From: Planctomycetota bacterium
GTDB lineage: Bacteria; Planctomycetota; Phycisphaerae; UBA1845; PWPN01
Assembly: GCA_022711465.1 (NCBI GenBank)
Contig: JAKLEZ010000041.1
Coordinates: 1 to 38,419, forward strand
Length of the DNA: 38,419 bases
Direction: 5' to 3'
In this document: positions 8,556-17,163 of the stretch, one piece after another
How positions within the stretch are numbered: the first letter of the stretch is position 1
How the letters are laid out: each line of letters starts with the position of its first letter
Notes under the pieces: generated by a model
What the model was told of the DNA's origin: nothing
Database searches by the model: none
The model's input: the letters and a program-made list of their open reading frames with translations, nothing else
Position numbers and translations under genes: made by a program

Positions 8556-9176
8556 ATGTTCACCAATCGCTGCGCTGCCGGATGTCGAGGAATAGGCTGT
8601 GTTCTGCTGTTGGGATTGCTGGCGAGCCTGGCCTCGGGCTGTGCGACCGCGGTCAACGGCACCACGCAACCCATCTCGTTGAGTTCGAATCCCTCGGGTG
8701 CGGAGATCTACGTCGACGGTCAACCAATGGGCAAGACTCCCGGGGTGGTCACGCTCAGCCGGGGCTCGGATCACCACATCGAGTTGAGAAAGGAAGGCTA
8801 TCTTCCGCATACAGTCCCGCTTGCACGGCAACGATCCACAGCAACCCTGGGCAACATCTACGTCGGTGGGCTCGTTGGAATGGGCGTTGATGCCTTGAGT
8901 GGCGCGAACTACAAGTTCGTTCCGGAGTGCTACAACGCAAACCTGTCCCCCGAGGCACCGGTTGTTGTCTTTGCACCGAGGACGGGCTACGACGAAGGTG
9001 TTGCACCGCCCGGGCCGCCCCCCCCGGCCCAGAACGCAACCGCTATGCATCGGGCCAAAAGACAACCGCACCCCCTGCGTGCTATACGAACTGATCTTGA
9101 GATGTACTCCTCAGCCCTCCATTTGCACAACGGCCGGCCCGGCATACTCAGGGACCGGCCGTTTGGCTGTGAGTAG
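8556..9176 (+). CDS. PEGA-domain lipoprotein
   Basis: Start is the ATG at 8556, preceded by GAGGAGGT. A basic N-terminus and hydrophobic core end in LASGC, so Cys29 is the likely lipidated residue. Residues of about 38-75 are a PEGA domain (SNPSGAEIYVDGQPMGKTP...), an extracytoplasmic beta-rich module. A hydrophobic GlyVal-rich segment near 95-110 (YVGGLVGMGVDAL) follows. The gene is divergent from the kinase-mutarotase gene and convergent with the ECF sigma gene. The last 50 residues are doubtful: after eight consecutive C bases (9018-9025) the translation becomes Arg/His-rich and runs through a terminator-like hairpin. Shifting frame by one inserted C gives a stop at 9092-9094, before the hairpin. 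A frameshift or sequencing slip at the C-run is plausible. Confidence 0.8.
   Translation: MFTNRCAAGCRGIGCVLLLGLLASLASGCATAVNGTTQPISLSSNPSGAEIYVDGQPMGKTPGVVTLSRGSDHHIELRKEGYLPHTVPLARQRSTATLGNIYVGGLVGMGVDALSGANYKFVPECYNANLSPEAPVVVFAPRTGYDEGVAPPGPPPPAQNATAMHRAKRQPHPLRAIRTDLEMYSSALHLHNGRPGILRDRPFGCE
9130..9162 (+). terminator. Strong hairpin at the end of the lipoprotein gene
   Basis: ACGGCCGG at 9130-9137 pairs perfectly with CCGGCCGT at 9155-9162, and CCC/GGG extends the stem with one bulged base. Only three Ts follow, so it is a weak intrinsic terminator for plus-strand transcription. It lies inside the annotated end of the lipoprotein frame and between two convergent genes. Confidence 0.5.
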
Positions 9177-9199
9177 ACTGAGGGTGTGTCTGCTGCGTT

Positions 9200-9826
9200 T
9201 CAGCTCTGGCTCAGGTATTTCGAGGGTGTTCCCATGAGTCCGCGCAGTTTGTTCAAGGCGCGATGGCAGAGCATGTGCACCGCAGGTTCGCTGCGGCTCA
9301 GACGCTGGGCTACCTCCGCCACCGAGAGCCCTTGAACGAATCGCCATTGAATGACCTGCCGGTAGTCTTGCGGCAGTCGCCACATCTGGGCGACCAGAAT
9401 CGCGACTGCCTCGTGACGGGCAGCCTTTGTGCTTGGCGTGCTGCTGTCGGCAACCAGCTTGGGAACCAGATCGACGTACGAAGACGAAGCTCGCCCAACC
9501 GCACTGATATTCCGCTTAACGTCATGCTTTTGCGCAAGGAGGTTCTGCCGCATATCGATCATCTTGTTCTTAGCGATGGTCTTCAGCCAACCGAAGAATG
9601 CGGCTTTATTGTCGAAGTCAGCGGTGGCCAGATGCAGCCATGCCAAGGCATAGACTTCCTGAATGATGTCCTCGGGCTCGTAGCGAGCCTTCTGCAGGAT
9701 CGGGTCGAGTTGTTTCTCGATCACCGCACGAAGCGGCTTGAAGCACTCGGCGAACACCCAGTCCGCCGCGGCCTGATCACCACCTTGGGCTTGCCGTAAC
9801 AGTTCGTCAAACCGCCTCGCTTCCAT
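9200..9826 (-). CDS. ECF-family RNA polymerase sigma factor
   Basis: The 208-aa protein begins MEARRFDELLRQAQGGD, a typical opening for planctomycete ECF sigma factors. Region 2 includes YEPEDIIQEVYALAWLHL and FFGWLKTIAKNKMIDM (core binding and -10 recognition). Region 4 includes LPQDYRQVIQWRFVQGLSV, followed by a helix-turn-helix over AEVAQRLSRSEPAVHMLCHR that would read the -35. The frame can be extended to a GTG at 9895, but the AGGAG there is only a base or so from the start, so the ATG at 9826 is preferred. Its neighbours suggest a role in controlling kinase or envelope genes. No anti-sigma gene is visible. A broken relative lies at 17045-17163. Confidence 0.9.
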   Translation of the reverse strand: MEARRFDELLRQAQGGDQAAADWVFAECFKPLRAVIEKQLDPILQKARYEPEDIIQEVYALAWLHLATADFDNKAAFFGWLKTIAKNKMIDMRQNLLAQKHDVKRNISAVGRASSSYVDLVPKLVADSSTPSTKAARHEAVAILVAQMWRLPQDYRQVIQWRFVQGLSVAEVAQRLSRSEPAVHMLCHRALNKLRGLMGTPSKYLSQS

Positions 9827-10079
9827 ACATATCAGTTTCCCTGTTTGGCACCCCGTATGCAAGAGCTGGGGGCCGTCAGCCGGTTTTGCTGACACTCCTG
9901 AAGTGGAAAGTCACGTCAGGATCAGAAGTCGGTCTACCGGTCGGAGGGGATTCGCAGGGGCGATGGCCGGTGCCAGCTTGTGCCGTAACCCGCCCATTCT
10001 CAGAATCCGGCTTCTTCTTGCGTTTGGTCCATTGCTGGAAAGCGTTCGGTGCTTTTGGGAGGGCGAGAGGAAGGACTGG

Positions 10080-10889
10080 ATGACGGCTATGACACGATCG
10101 CCACATCTCGGGCTGCTGTCTCTTTCTTCGGTCGCGATCCTGGCAGCCAGTGGATGCGCCGAAAGATACAGGTCACTGGACTACACTACCGAGGACCAGT
10201 TCGGTCGCACGTACTACATCGATGGCGCCGGCAACTGGGGGTACGGCGTTGCCGAAGTGCCCAAGGGCCTCCAGGGGGCAGGTTATCTCGGCCGTGTTGT
10301 GGTATTCCCCTGGTCGCCGTTTCGCAGTCCGGCCCTGGATCAGACCCTTGGCCGTGGGGCCGCCAAAACCAGAGGCAAAGAGCTGGCCGCCGAGATTGTT
10401 GTCTATCTGAAGTCTTTCCCCGGCCGTAAGGTCAACGTCATTGCCCTCTCGGCCGGCACCGGCGTCGCTGTCTGGGCCTGCGAGAATATGGCGCCGCCTG
10501 GCAAGATCCACAACCTGGTCCTGTTGGGCTCCAGTCTCTCCTCGACCTACGACATGTCCAAAGCACTGGCCCATATCGAGGGCGGCGTCTTCGTCTATCA
10601 CTCCGACAAGGATGCCGTGCTGAAGCTGGCAGTGCCGCTCACGGGCACGATTGACGGCTGCTCTGGTGAAAGCGCTGGGCTGGTCGGGCTGCAGCTGGCG
10701 TCGGGGGAGGAAACGCGAATCTGGAACATCGCCTGGTTCCCGGATCAGGCCCGTCTGGGTTGGACAGGATCACACACCAGTTGCACGGCCGAGCCGTTCG
10801 TCCGGGCGGTGCTGGCCGCTCACATCATCGACGGCTCCGAGAGCTTCTACGCCAGTGCGAGACCGTCCGGAGATCGGGCAGGAGGGTGA
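10080..10889 (+). CDS. Alpha/beta-hydrolase-like lipoprotein
   Basis: ATG at 10080 follows GAGAGGAAGG; a longer frame to 9903 encodes implausible sequence and is not used. The 269-aa product starts with a signal peptide ending in LAASGC, a good lipobox. The centre has VNVIALSAGTGVAVWACE, where Ser124 sits in a nucleophile elbow of the form A-x-S-x-G, after a strand, as in alpha/beta hydrolases. NLVLLGSSLS and VFVYHSDKDAVL provide later strands and an Asp-containing turn, and TGSHTSC near the end could supply the His. The substrate is unknown. It is followed 120 bases later, in the same direction, by the NxxGxxAF-repeat gene. Confidence 0.72.
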   Translation: MTAMTRSPHLGLLSLSSVAILAASGCAERYRSLDYTTEDQFGRTYYIDGAGNWGYGVAEVPKGLQGAGYLGRVVVFPWSPFRSPALDQTLGRGAAKTRGKELAAEIVVYLKSFPGRKVNVIALSAGTGVAVWACENMAPPGKIHNLVLLGSSLSSTYDMSKALAHIEGGVFVYHSDKDAVLKLAVPLTGTIDGCSGESAGLVGLQLASGEETRIWNIAWFPDQARLGWTGSHTSCTAEPFVRAVLAAHIIDGSESFYASARPSGDRAGG

Positions 10890-11008
10890 TATGCGACAGA
10901 GGAATCGCTGATGACTCCCGAGGCGTCATCGAGAACCACGGAGACGCCGTTGAAGCGGCCGCCTGCTGACCTGCGGCCAGCTCTCGAATGAAAACAGAAA
11001 GGACTGAC

Positions 11009-12505
11009 ATGATATCTCGCCACAAAGATCTTGTTCGCTTCGCAGTGATGCTGTCCCTTCTTATAGCCCCTTGGCAGGTCTCAGCCCAAGTCACCTACCA
11101 GGTTGCGGCACTCACCGGCATGCCCGCCCCCGGAACGGAGGAGAATATCACCTTCGGCGGTGCGGCGGGCAGTGACCGCGTGTTCACCTTTGCGGCGATC
11201 AATCAGCGTGGTGAATTGATCATTCAGGCATCGCTGTCAGGTCCCCAGAAGAACATGGGCCAAGGCTTGTGGATAGGTATGCCCGACGGGTTGCGGCTGC
11301 TCGTTCGCAGCGGGCAGACGATACCCAGCCAGGAGCCGCGGGACCTTGTGAACCTGATGATGCCTTACGTGAGTGACTCGGGCGTCATCGTGTTCTGTTC
11401 GAGGGTCTCAGGCAGAAACCGGCCGGTACCTGCTATCCTGCTGCTCAGCGGCGAGCAGTTGTACCCGATCGCAATCAGCGGAGAATCGGCACCCGGCATT
11501 CCCGACCTGACGTATGGCGACAGACTTTCATGCTCGGCGATGAACTCTCTCGGACAAGTGGCGTTGTTCGACGCGAAATCAAAGGCCGAGGGTATCTGGG
11601 TCGGTACTGCGGGAAACCTGCAGCCGTTGGCGCGATCCGGCGACCCGGCTCCGGGTGTTGGGCAGGAGGTGTTTTTCGAGCGATTGAATCCGCCGCGATT
11701 GAATGCCGGCGGCCAGGTTGTGTTCTCGGCAAGACTTCGCGGGAAGGGGGTCACCGAGAACACCAACTCAGGCATCTGGACCGGCCAGCCGGGCGATTTG
11801 AAGCTGCTGGTCAGCGAGGGCGACACTACCCCAGGTAAAGATGGTGTCTTCGGCGATCTGAGTCGTATCGGTAGCCGCGAGATGGCCGATCTGGCAATCA
11901 ATGGGGCCGGGCAGATCGTCTTCTTTGCCAACAAGGGGATCTGGATGGGAACCCCCGGCAGCCTCCATCCTGTCGTTCACGACGGAGACAGCATGAACAA
12001 AGAGCAAAAGGGGCCGAAGGTGAGCTTAGCCAGAACGCCGGAGCTGAGGCTCCAGGACGATGGCCGTCTCATGTTCTGGAGCGAGCAAGCCATATGGCAA
12101 TGGCAGGCTGACGGCTTGCGGCTGATCGCGTGCGGGGGCGACCCGGCACCGGGCACCGACAGCCTTGCTTTCGATGGCTTCAGCGAGGTGGTGCAGACTC
12201 CCGCAGGCAAGCTGGCGTTCACTGCAACGCTCAAGAACAAAAAGGGCCGCGGGCTCTGGGTTGGTGTACCCGATGAGATGCAGTGCGTGGTCCGAGAGGA
12301 TCAGGAGTTCATTCTGGCTTCCGGCGACTCGCGCAGGATTGTCCCTGGAAGCCTGGCGCTCACCTCCGACGGCTGTGATACTGCTGGACAGACTGGCCTG
12401 CCGCTGAATGACAACGGCGACGTCGTCTTTCGGGTCGCCTTTGAGGCCGTCCGGGGCGTGCGAGACCGTTCCGAAGGGGTGTTTGTGGCCAAGGCACAGA
12501 AGTAG
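11009..12505 (+). CDS. Secreted NxxGxxAF-type tandem-repeat protein
   Basis: AAGGA lies just upstream of the ATG at 11009, which is preferred to the ATG at 10988. The 498-aa product has a signal peptide ending VSAQ. The rest consists of seven or eight beta-rich repeats of about 60 residues, each with a motif such as INQRGELII, VSDSGVIVF, MNSLGQVALF, LNAGGQVVF, INGAGQIVFF or LNDNGDVVF. Most carry a following GLWIG/GIWVG strand and a PAPG turn. This matches the choice-of-anchor tandem NxxGxxAF group, which probably folds as a propeller. These proteins often end in a surface anchor, but none is seen here. Its molecular role is unknown. Confidence 0.75.
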   Translation: MISRHKDLVRFAVMLSLLIAPWQVSAQVTYQVAALTGMPAPGTEENITFGGAAGSDRVFTFAAINQRGELIIQASLSGPQKNMGQGLWIGMPDGLRLLVRSGQTIPSQEPRDLVNLMMPYVSDSGVIVFCSRVSGRNRPVPAILLLSGEQLYPIAISGESAPGIPDLTYGDRLSCSAMNSLGQVALFDAKSKAEGIWVGTAGNLQPLARSGDPAPGVGQEVFFERLNPPRLNAGGQVVFSARLRGKGVTENTNSGIWTGQPGDLKLLVSEGDTTPGKDGVFGDLSRIGSREMADLAINGAGQIVFFANKGIWMGTPGSLHPVVHDGDSMNKEQKGPKVSLARTPELRLQDDGRLMFWSEQAIWQWQADGLRLIACGGDPAPGTDSLAFDGFSEVVQTPAGKLAFTATLKNKKGRGLWVGVPDEMQCVVREDQEFILASGDSRRIVPGSLALTSDGCDTAGQTGLPLNDNGDVVFRVAFEAVRGVRDRSEGVFVAKAQK

Positions 12506-12784
12506 GGATATGGATTTGCCGCCAATCTGTGCCCTGGTGGGGTTATGGGCGGAAGCGCCCGCGGCCTCGTTCCGAGAATGAATGTGAAATCGAGCGGAAG
12601 AAACCGTGAGATGGGGGAAGTCTTCCCGTTCCCTATGACTGCAGAGCAGGCGTGTTCGCCTTCCATGGCCTCCGTGGTTAGCGCGATGCAGATCCCGGTG
12701 GTCATGAGGCACGGACGGCATCCTGGCTTGCCGCCAGAGACGGATTCTGCACACTATCTTGACGCCACCGTCCAGCGGCCGGGA

Positions 12785-15700
12785 TCAGCTACTTGGGGTA
12801 GTGTCGGCGACCTGATTGCACGCCCCGGGAGTACCCTCCGAAGAGCGGCTTTCGCGTTCAACGAAGCGAACACGATGTGGGATGCTGTCCCGGATGATCG
12901 CCACTCCCTCAGGTCCTGTCGTCACAATCCGTCTGCCATCCGGGCTGAACACGGCCGCAAGAACTGGGGGGCCTACGTGTCCCCGGAGCGTGAGTAACTC
13001 CTGTCCTGTTGCAGCGTCAAACAGCTTCGCCGTACCATCTTCCGCTCCCAGCAACACGCGCTTACCATCGGGGCTAAACACGCCAGGGGCCAGCATTTCT
13101 ATGTCCGTAGGTTTGCGCAACATAGCCAGCTCCTGCCCTGTCTCGGTATTCCAGAGCCTAACGGCCTTGCCATACGCCGTAGTCAATATGCGTTTTCCAT
13201 CACAGCTCAATTCAACGCCGTAGCAGGCATTCTCGCGCAGCGTAAGCAGTTCTTTCCCTGCTTCAGCGTCCCAGAGCTTCGCAGTCCCGTCGTGCGATTC
13301 CGTCAACACCCGTTTGCCATCGGGGCTGAACGCGGCCGAGAAAGCATCGTTAGTGTGTCCGCTCAGCGTAACCACCTCTTTTCCCGTTTTGGCGTCCCAA
13401 AGCTTTGCTGTCTTGTCTTTCGACGCTGTCAGTACGCTCTTGCCATCGGGGCTGAACGCGGCCGAGCGAACATCGTCAATGTGTCCGCTCAGCGTAACCA
13501 CCTCTTGTCCCGTCTGGGCGTCCCAGAGCTTTGCTGTCTTGTCTTTCGACACTGTCAGTACGCTCTTTCCATCGGGACTGAACGCGGCCGAGAAAACACC
13601 GTCAGTGTGTCCGCTCAGCGTAACCACCTCTTGTCCCGTCTGGGCGTCCCAGAGCTTTGCTGTCTTGTCTTCCGACGCTGTCAATACGCTCTTGCCATTT
13701 GGGCCGAATACGGCTGAATAGACTGAACCGGTATGGCCGCGCAACGTGAGGAGTTCTTTCCCGGTTGCGGCTTCCCAGAGCTTCAGCTTCGCATCCTCGC
13801 CGTTAGGAACCGTCACCACACGGCTCCCGTCGGCGCTGAACTCGGCGTGGTGGGCCGCCAGCGTGGCCACCTTCTTCCCTGTCTCGGCATTCCACAGTTC
13901 CTTGTCATATCGCGAATCAAGCAACAGACGTCTGCCATCCGGGCTGAACACGGCCCAACACCGCTTGGCGGCCGAACCGCTGCTGTGTCCGAGCAGCATG
14001 ATCGGCTCCCCCGCGGTCGAAGCCTCCCAGAGCTTCACGGTCCCGTCAACCGACTGTGTCAACATACGTCTCCCGTCCGAACTGAACCTGACACAAGTGA
14101 TGGCGCAGGTATGTCCACGCAGCGTGGCCAGTTCTTCCCCCGATGCAGTGTCCCAGAGCTTCGCGATCCCATCGACGGATGCCGTCAATAGATGCGTCCC
14201 ATCCGGACTGAACTGGGCTGATACGAGATAGCTTGTGTGACCGCGCAGCGTACGCAGCTCACCTCCCGTTACCGCGTCTGAGAGCATCGCAGTCGTGGGG
14301 TTTGGAAACGTCAACACTCGTCTCCCATCGGGGCTAAACCCCGCTCCGCACCACAGTCGATCGATGGAAACCGCACGTAGGGTGGCTAGCTCCCGCCCCG
14401 TTTCGGCATCGCAGAGCAGGGCAGTGTCATCTTCTGACACCAGCAACACGCGTGTGCCATCAGCACTAAACACAGCTGAATCATGCCCGCGCAGTGTAAC
14501 ACGCACTTTTCCCGTTTTGGCGTCCCAGAGCTTTGCTGTCTTGTCATTCGACGCTGTCAGTACGCTCTTGCCATCGGGGCTGAACGCGGCCGAGCGAACA
14601 TCGTCAGTGTGTCCGCTCAGCGTAACCACCTCTTGTCCCGTCTGGGCGTCCCAGAGCTTTGCTGTCTCGTCTCGCGACGCTGTCAGTACGCTCTTTCCAT
14701 CGGGGCTGAACGCGGCCGAGAGAACACCGTCAGTGTGTCCGCTCAGCGTAACCACCTCTTGTCCCGTCTGGGCGTCCCAGAGCTTTGCGGTTCTGTCGTG
14801 CCACGTGAGCATCCGGCCCCCATCCGGGCTTAGTCCAGCTGTGAATTCGTCTGCAAGCGCGAGTAGCTCCTTCCCCGTTACGGCATCGCAAAGACTCACA
14901 ACACCGGGAGCTAACTCGGACGACACTATGATACGGCTCTCATCCGGGCTGAACTCTGCCGACACTCCAAAACCTGTATGGTACTGCAACGTAAGCAGCT
15001 CTTTCCCCGTCGCGGCCTCCCAGAGCTTCACACTGTAGGCCTTCCCAGTGTCGGCTCTAGACACTGTCAGAACACGGTTGCCAGTTTGGCTGAAGGCGGC
15101 ATCAGCAATAACGCCCGTAGAATCGCGTAGGGTAAACAGCTCCTTGCCCGTCGCCGCGTCCCACAGCCACACGGTGTTGTCCCCTGGCACCGTTAACACG
15201 CACCGGCCGTTGGGGCTGAATACGGCAGTTTTACGAGAATCGGCTCTACCTAAGGTGCCCACACTGTTGTCAGCAAGTGCGTTAAGATGATGCCACTCCC
15301 ATCCGCGAAGCTGAACTGGGCAGGCTTCCAAGCAGGCCCGAACGACAGCACCTTCGTTGCAGCGCAGCGACGCGTCTGCAGCCGTGATGTTGGCCACATA
15401 GGCTTGCTCCTCCTCACGAGCACGTGCTGCCTCCGCTCGCTCACGCTCGCCAATCGCCTGTGTGGTAGCTGCCTCCGCCCGAAGCCGCTCTGCGTCGGCA
15501 CGGTTCCGCTCCCGGGCCGCGCGCTGCCAGAGGGTGGTCGATAAGACCAGCGCCACGGTGACCAAGATGACGAAAGCCGCTCCAATGGCAACTGGAAGTC
15601 TGTAACGCCGAAGCTGTTTGCGGAGCACATACATCCCGCTATCGCGCTTAGCCTCGATCGGCTCCCCCTTGAGGTAGTGCCCGACGTCCCGGGCCAACTC

Positions 15701-16795
15701 ACCTGCGGTCTGATATCGCCGTTCCCGTTCCTTGCTCAAGCACTTGAGGACGATGGTCTCGACCTCGTCGTTGATCTGTCTGCGGATCGTGCTGGGCTTG
15801 GCGGGCTCGGACTTCATGATCCGGTCGAGCACATCCCGCATGTTCCCGATGACCTCGTAGGGGAACTTACCGGTCAGCATCTCGTAGAGAATGACGCCCA
15901 GCGAGTAGACGTCTGTTCGAGTGTCGATCTTGTCCGGGGCGCCTTCGGCTTGCTCAGGAGAAGCCCACGGCAGACTCCCCACAAACTGGCCGGTGACTGT
16001 CATCACCTGTGGACGGCTGCCGTTCGTGACCTCGGCGGTGGCCATCTTCGCCAGGCCAAAGTCCAGCACGTGCGGCTCGCCCTGGTTGTCGATCCGAATA
16101 TTGCCCGGCTTGAGGTCCCGGTGAATCACGCCCTTCAGGTGCGCGGCGTTTACTGCCTCGCAGATCTTCGCGAAGAGCTTCAGCGTCTCCTCGATGCTCC
16201 GCTGCCCACTGGCCATCCAGACCTCCAGCGGCTGGCCGGAGATGTAGTCCATCACGAAGTAGTGATGGCCGGAGGCGATGCCGCTGTCGTGGATGGTGAC
16301 GATGTTCGGGTGGTTCAGTGCCCCGAGGATCTGCACCTCCCGCTCGAACCGGGCCTTGTCCCTTGACCCGGCGAAAGGCCCTTCCTTCATCACTTTTATG
16401 GCAACTTTGCGCTTCGTAGCCTTTTGAATGGCCTGGTAAACCACCCCCTGTCCGCCCCGGTGGACCTCGTGGATGATCTCGTAGCCGGTGAAGGAATCAT
16501 GCGGTAGTGAAGCGAACGATGATCCGGTGCCTCGGATATCCAGTGTTTGGTCCGTCGTATCACTACCCTCAGCTCGGCCGGCACGCGGTGTGCCTCCCAT
16601 CTCCCGCAGCATCGCCAGATGCTCCCGCAGCTGATCGGCGAACTCAGGGTATTGAGCAAACAGTCCTTCTTCTGAGACCGCCTCGCCTCGGGCCTGGGCG
16701 TCCAGAAAGTCGTTCAGAATTCGACCGATCTGCTCTTCACGCGGGTCGGGGCTTGATTCTGCAGGTTCCAAGGGTATGCCTCCATCGTCAAGCAT
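12785..16795 (-). CDS. Transmembrane Ser/Thr kinase-WD40 receptor (paralogue of 3306-8258)
   Basis: ATG at 16795 has GGAGGTG six bases upstream; an extension to a TTG at 16822 is not needed. The 1,336-aa protein matches the first kinase residue for residue in numbering: K134, HRD 225-227 and DFG 245-247. The kinase is followed by a membrane helix (LPVAIGAAFVILVTVALVLS), an Arg/Glu/Ala coiled-coil-like stretch and about 18 WD40 blades to the C-terminus. It ends without the mutarotase. Several blades are nearly identical at DNA level, unlike those of the first kinase. Kinase in the cytoplasm and propellers outside is inferred from the single helix. The gene lies about 250 bases downstream of an ECF sigma remnant on the same strand. 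Confidence 0.93.
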   Translation of the reverse strand: MLDDGGIPLEPAESSPDPREEQIGRILNDFLDAQARGEAVSEEGLFAQYPEFADQLREHLAMLREMGGTPRAGRAEGSDTTDQTLDIRGTGSSFASLPHDSFTGYEIIHEVHRGGQGVVYQAIQKATKRKVAIKVMKEGPFAGSRDKARFEREVQILGALNHPNIVTIHDSGIASGHHYFVMDYISGQPLEVWMASGQRSIEETLKLFAKICEAVNAAHLKGVIHRDLKPGNIRIDNQGEPHVLDFGLAKMATAEVTNGSRPQVMTVTGQFVGSLPWASPEQAEGAPDKIDTRTDVYSLGVILYEMLTGKFPYEVIGNMRDVLDRIMKSEPAKPSTIRRQINDEVETIVLKCLSKERERRYQTAGELARDVGHYLKGEPIEAKRDSGMYVLRKQLRRYRLPVAIGAAFVILVTVALVLSTTLWQRAARERNRADAERLRAEAATTQAIGERERAEAARAREEEQAYVANITAADASLRCNEGAVVRACLEACPVQLRGWEWHHLNALADNSVGTLGRADSRKTAVFSPNGRCVLTVPGDNTVWLWDAATGKELFTLRDSTGVIADAAFSQTGNRVLTVSRADTGKAYSVKLWEAATGKELLTLQYHTGFGVSAEFSPDESRIIVSSELAPGVVSLCDAVTGKELLALADEFTAGLSPDGGRMLTWHDRTAKLWDAQTGQEVVTLSGHTDGVLSAAFSPDGKSVLTASRDETAKLWDAQTGQEVVTLSGHTDDVRSAAFSPDGKSVLTASNDKTAKLWDAKTGKVRVTLRGHDSAVFSADGTRVLLVSEDDTALLCDAETGRELATLRAVSIDRLWCGAGFSPDGRRVLTFPNPTTAMLSDAVTGGELRTLRGHTSYLVSAQFSPDGTHLLTASVDGIAKLWDTASGEELATLRGHTCAITCVRFSSDGRRMLTQSVDGTVKLWEASTAGEPIMLLGHSSGSAAKRCWAVFSPDGRRLLLDSRYDKELWNAETGKKVATLAAHHAEFSADGSRVVTVPNGEDAKLKLWEAATGKELLTLRGHTGSVYSAVFGPNGKSVLTASEDKTAKLWDAQTGQEVVTLSGHTDGVFSAAFSPDGKSVLTVSKDKTAKLWDAQTGQEVVTLSGHIDDVRSAAFSPDGKSVLTASKDKTAKLWDAKTGKEVVTLSGHTNDAFSAAFSPDGKRVLTESHDGTAKLWDAEAGKELLTLRENACYGVELSCDGKRILTTAYGKAVRLWNTETGQELAMLRKPTDIEMLAPGVFSPDGKRVLLGAEDGTAKLFDAATGQELLTLRGHVGPPVLAAVFSPDGRRIVTTGPEGVAIIRDSIPHRVRFVERESRSSEGTPGACNQVADTTPSS
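13361..13738 (-). repeat. Tandem 126-bp WD40 blade repeats, block A
   Basis: Three consecutive units begin at 13361, 13487 and 13613 with GCTCAGCGTA and differ at only a few bases, with divergence rising toward the end of the third. Each encodes one 42-residue blade with the pattern TLSGHTD...SAAFSPDGKSVLT...AKLWDAQTGQEVV. Confidence 0.88.
14489..14866 (-). repeat. Tandem 126-bp WD40 blade repeats, block B
   Basis: Units start near 14489, 14615 and 14741. The middle portion closely copies block A at an offset of 1,128 bases, which is not a whole number of blades. A segmental duplication or conversion between distant blades therefore best explains the match. Confidence 0.8.
15813..16552 (-). 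repeat. 740-bp tract shared with the first kinase gene (copy 2)
   Basis: Counterpart of 7276-8015. The first mismatches are T/C at 7275/15812 on one side and T/C at 8016/16553 on the other. The tract covers the kinase core and none of the propeller. Confidence 0.85.
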
Positions 16796-16944
16796 GTGCA
16801 CCTCCGGAGGTGAGGACGCCAAGTCTACTCACCAGATAGCGCCTCGGCAACGCGCTCTTAAGTGTTTGACGCGAAGTGAGTTAGAGACGGATCGTGCCAT
16901 GATCTGGGAGCTTGACTCTCAAACGTTGCCTTCGGCTTGACGGC

Positions 16945-16971
16945 GACAGACAGCCGGCCGAGCTGTCTGTC
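16945..16971. promoter_or_regulatory. 10-bp perfect dyad upstream of the second kinase gene
   Basis: GACAGACAGC (16945-16954) and GCTGTCTGTC (16962-16971) flank a 7-base spacer. It lies 150 bases upstream of the kinase start, with no T-run on either side. The same core GCGACAGACAG occurs once, without a partner arm, upstream of the first kinase near 8496-8506. It could be an operator or an RNA hairpin in the sigma-kinase interval. Confidence 0.4.
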
Positions 16972-17044
16972 GAGGCTGTGAACCGGCATCGACCGGCAGA
17001 GAAAGCCCCCGGCTCTCGACAATATCCAGATGAGCCAACGCGGG

Positions 17045-17163
17045 TCAGGTGTGGCTTAGGTACTTGGACCGCGAACCCATGATCTCCCGGAGCTTGATGA
17101 GGACCCGGTGGCAGAGCATGTGCACGGCGGGCTCGCTACGGTTCATGAGTGTGGCCACGTCGG
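17045..17163 (-). pseudogene. C-terminal remnant of an ECF sigma factor gene
   Basis: Read on the minus strand, this gives VADVATLMNRSEPAVHMLCH, then RVLIKLREIMGSRSKYLSHT and a stop. That lines up with the end of the intact sigma factor at 9200-9826 (VAEVAQRLSRSEPAVHMLCHRALNKLRGLMGTPSKYLSQS). Upstream of this helix-turn-helix the similarity fades (LWRQYPPWQGRKIL) and no region 2 is found. The gene is therefore truncated. It sits upstream of the second kinase on the same strand, as expected for a sigma-kinase pair. Confidence 0.75.

Noticed and set aside
13361..13738. Regular 126-bp repeats as a CRISPR-like array
   Set aside because: Units are contiguous without unique spacers, match the WD40 blade length and keep the reading frame.
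13314..15038. Long plus-strand open frames opposite the second kinase (and likewise at 3249-7829 opposite the first)
   Set aside because: They are antisense to WD40 or kinase coding sequence, repeat with the same 126-bp period, lack ribosome binding sites and encode Ser/Leu/Pro-rich text with no family resemblance.
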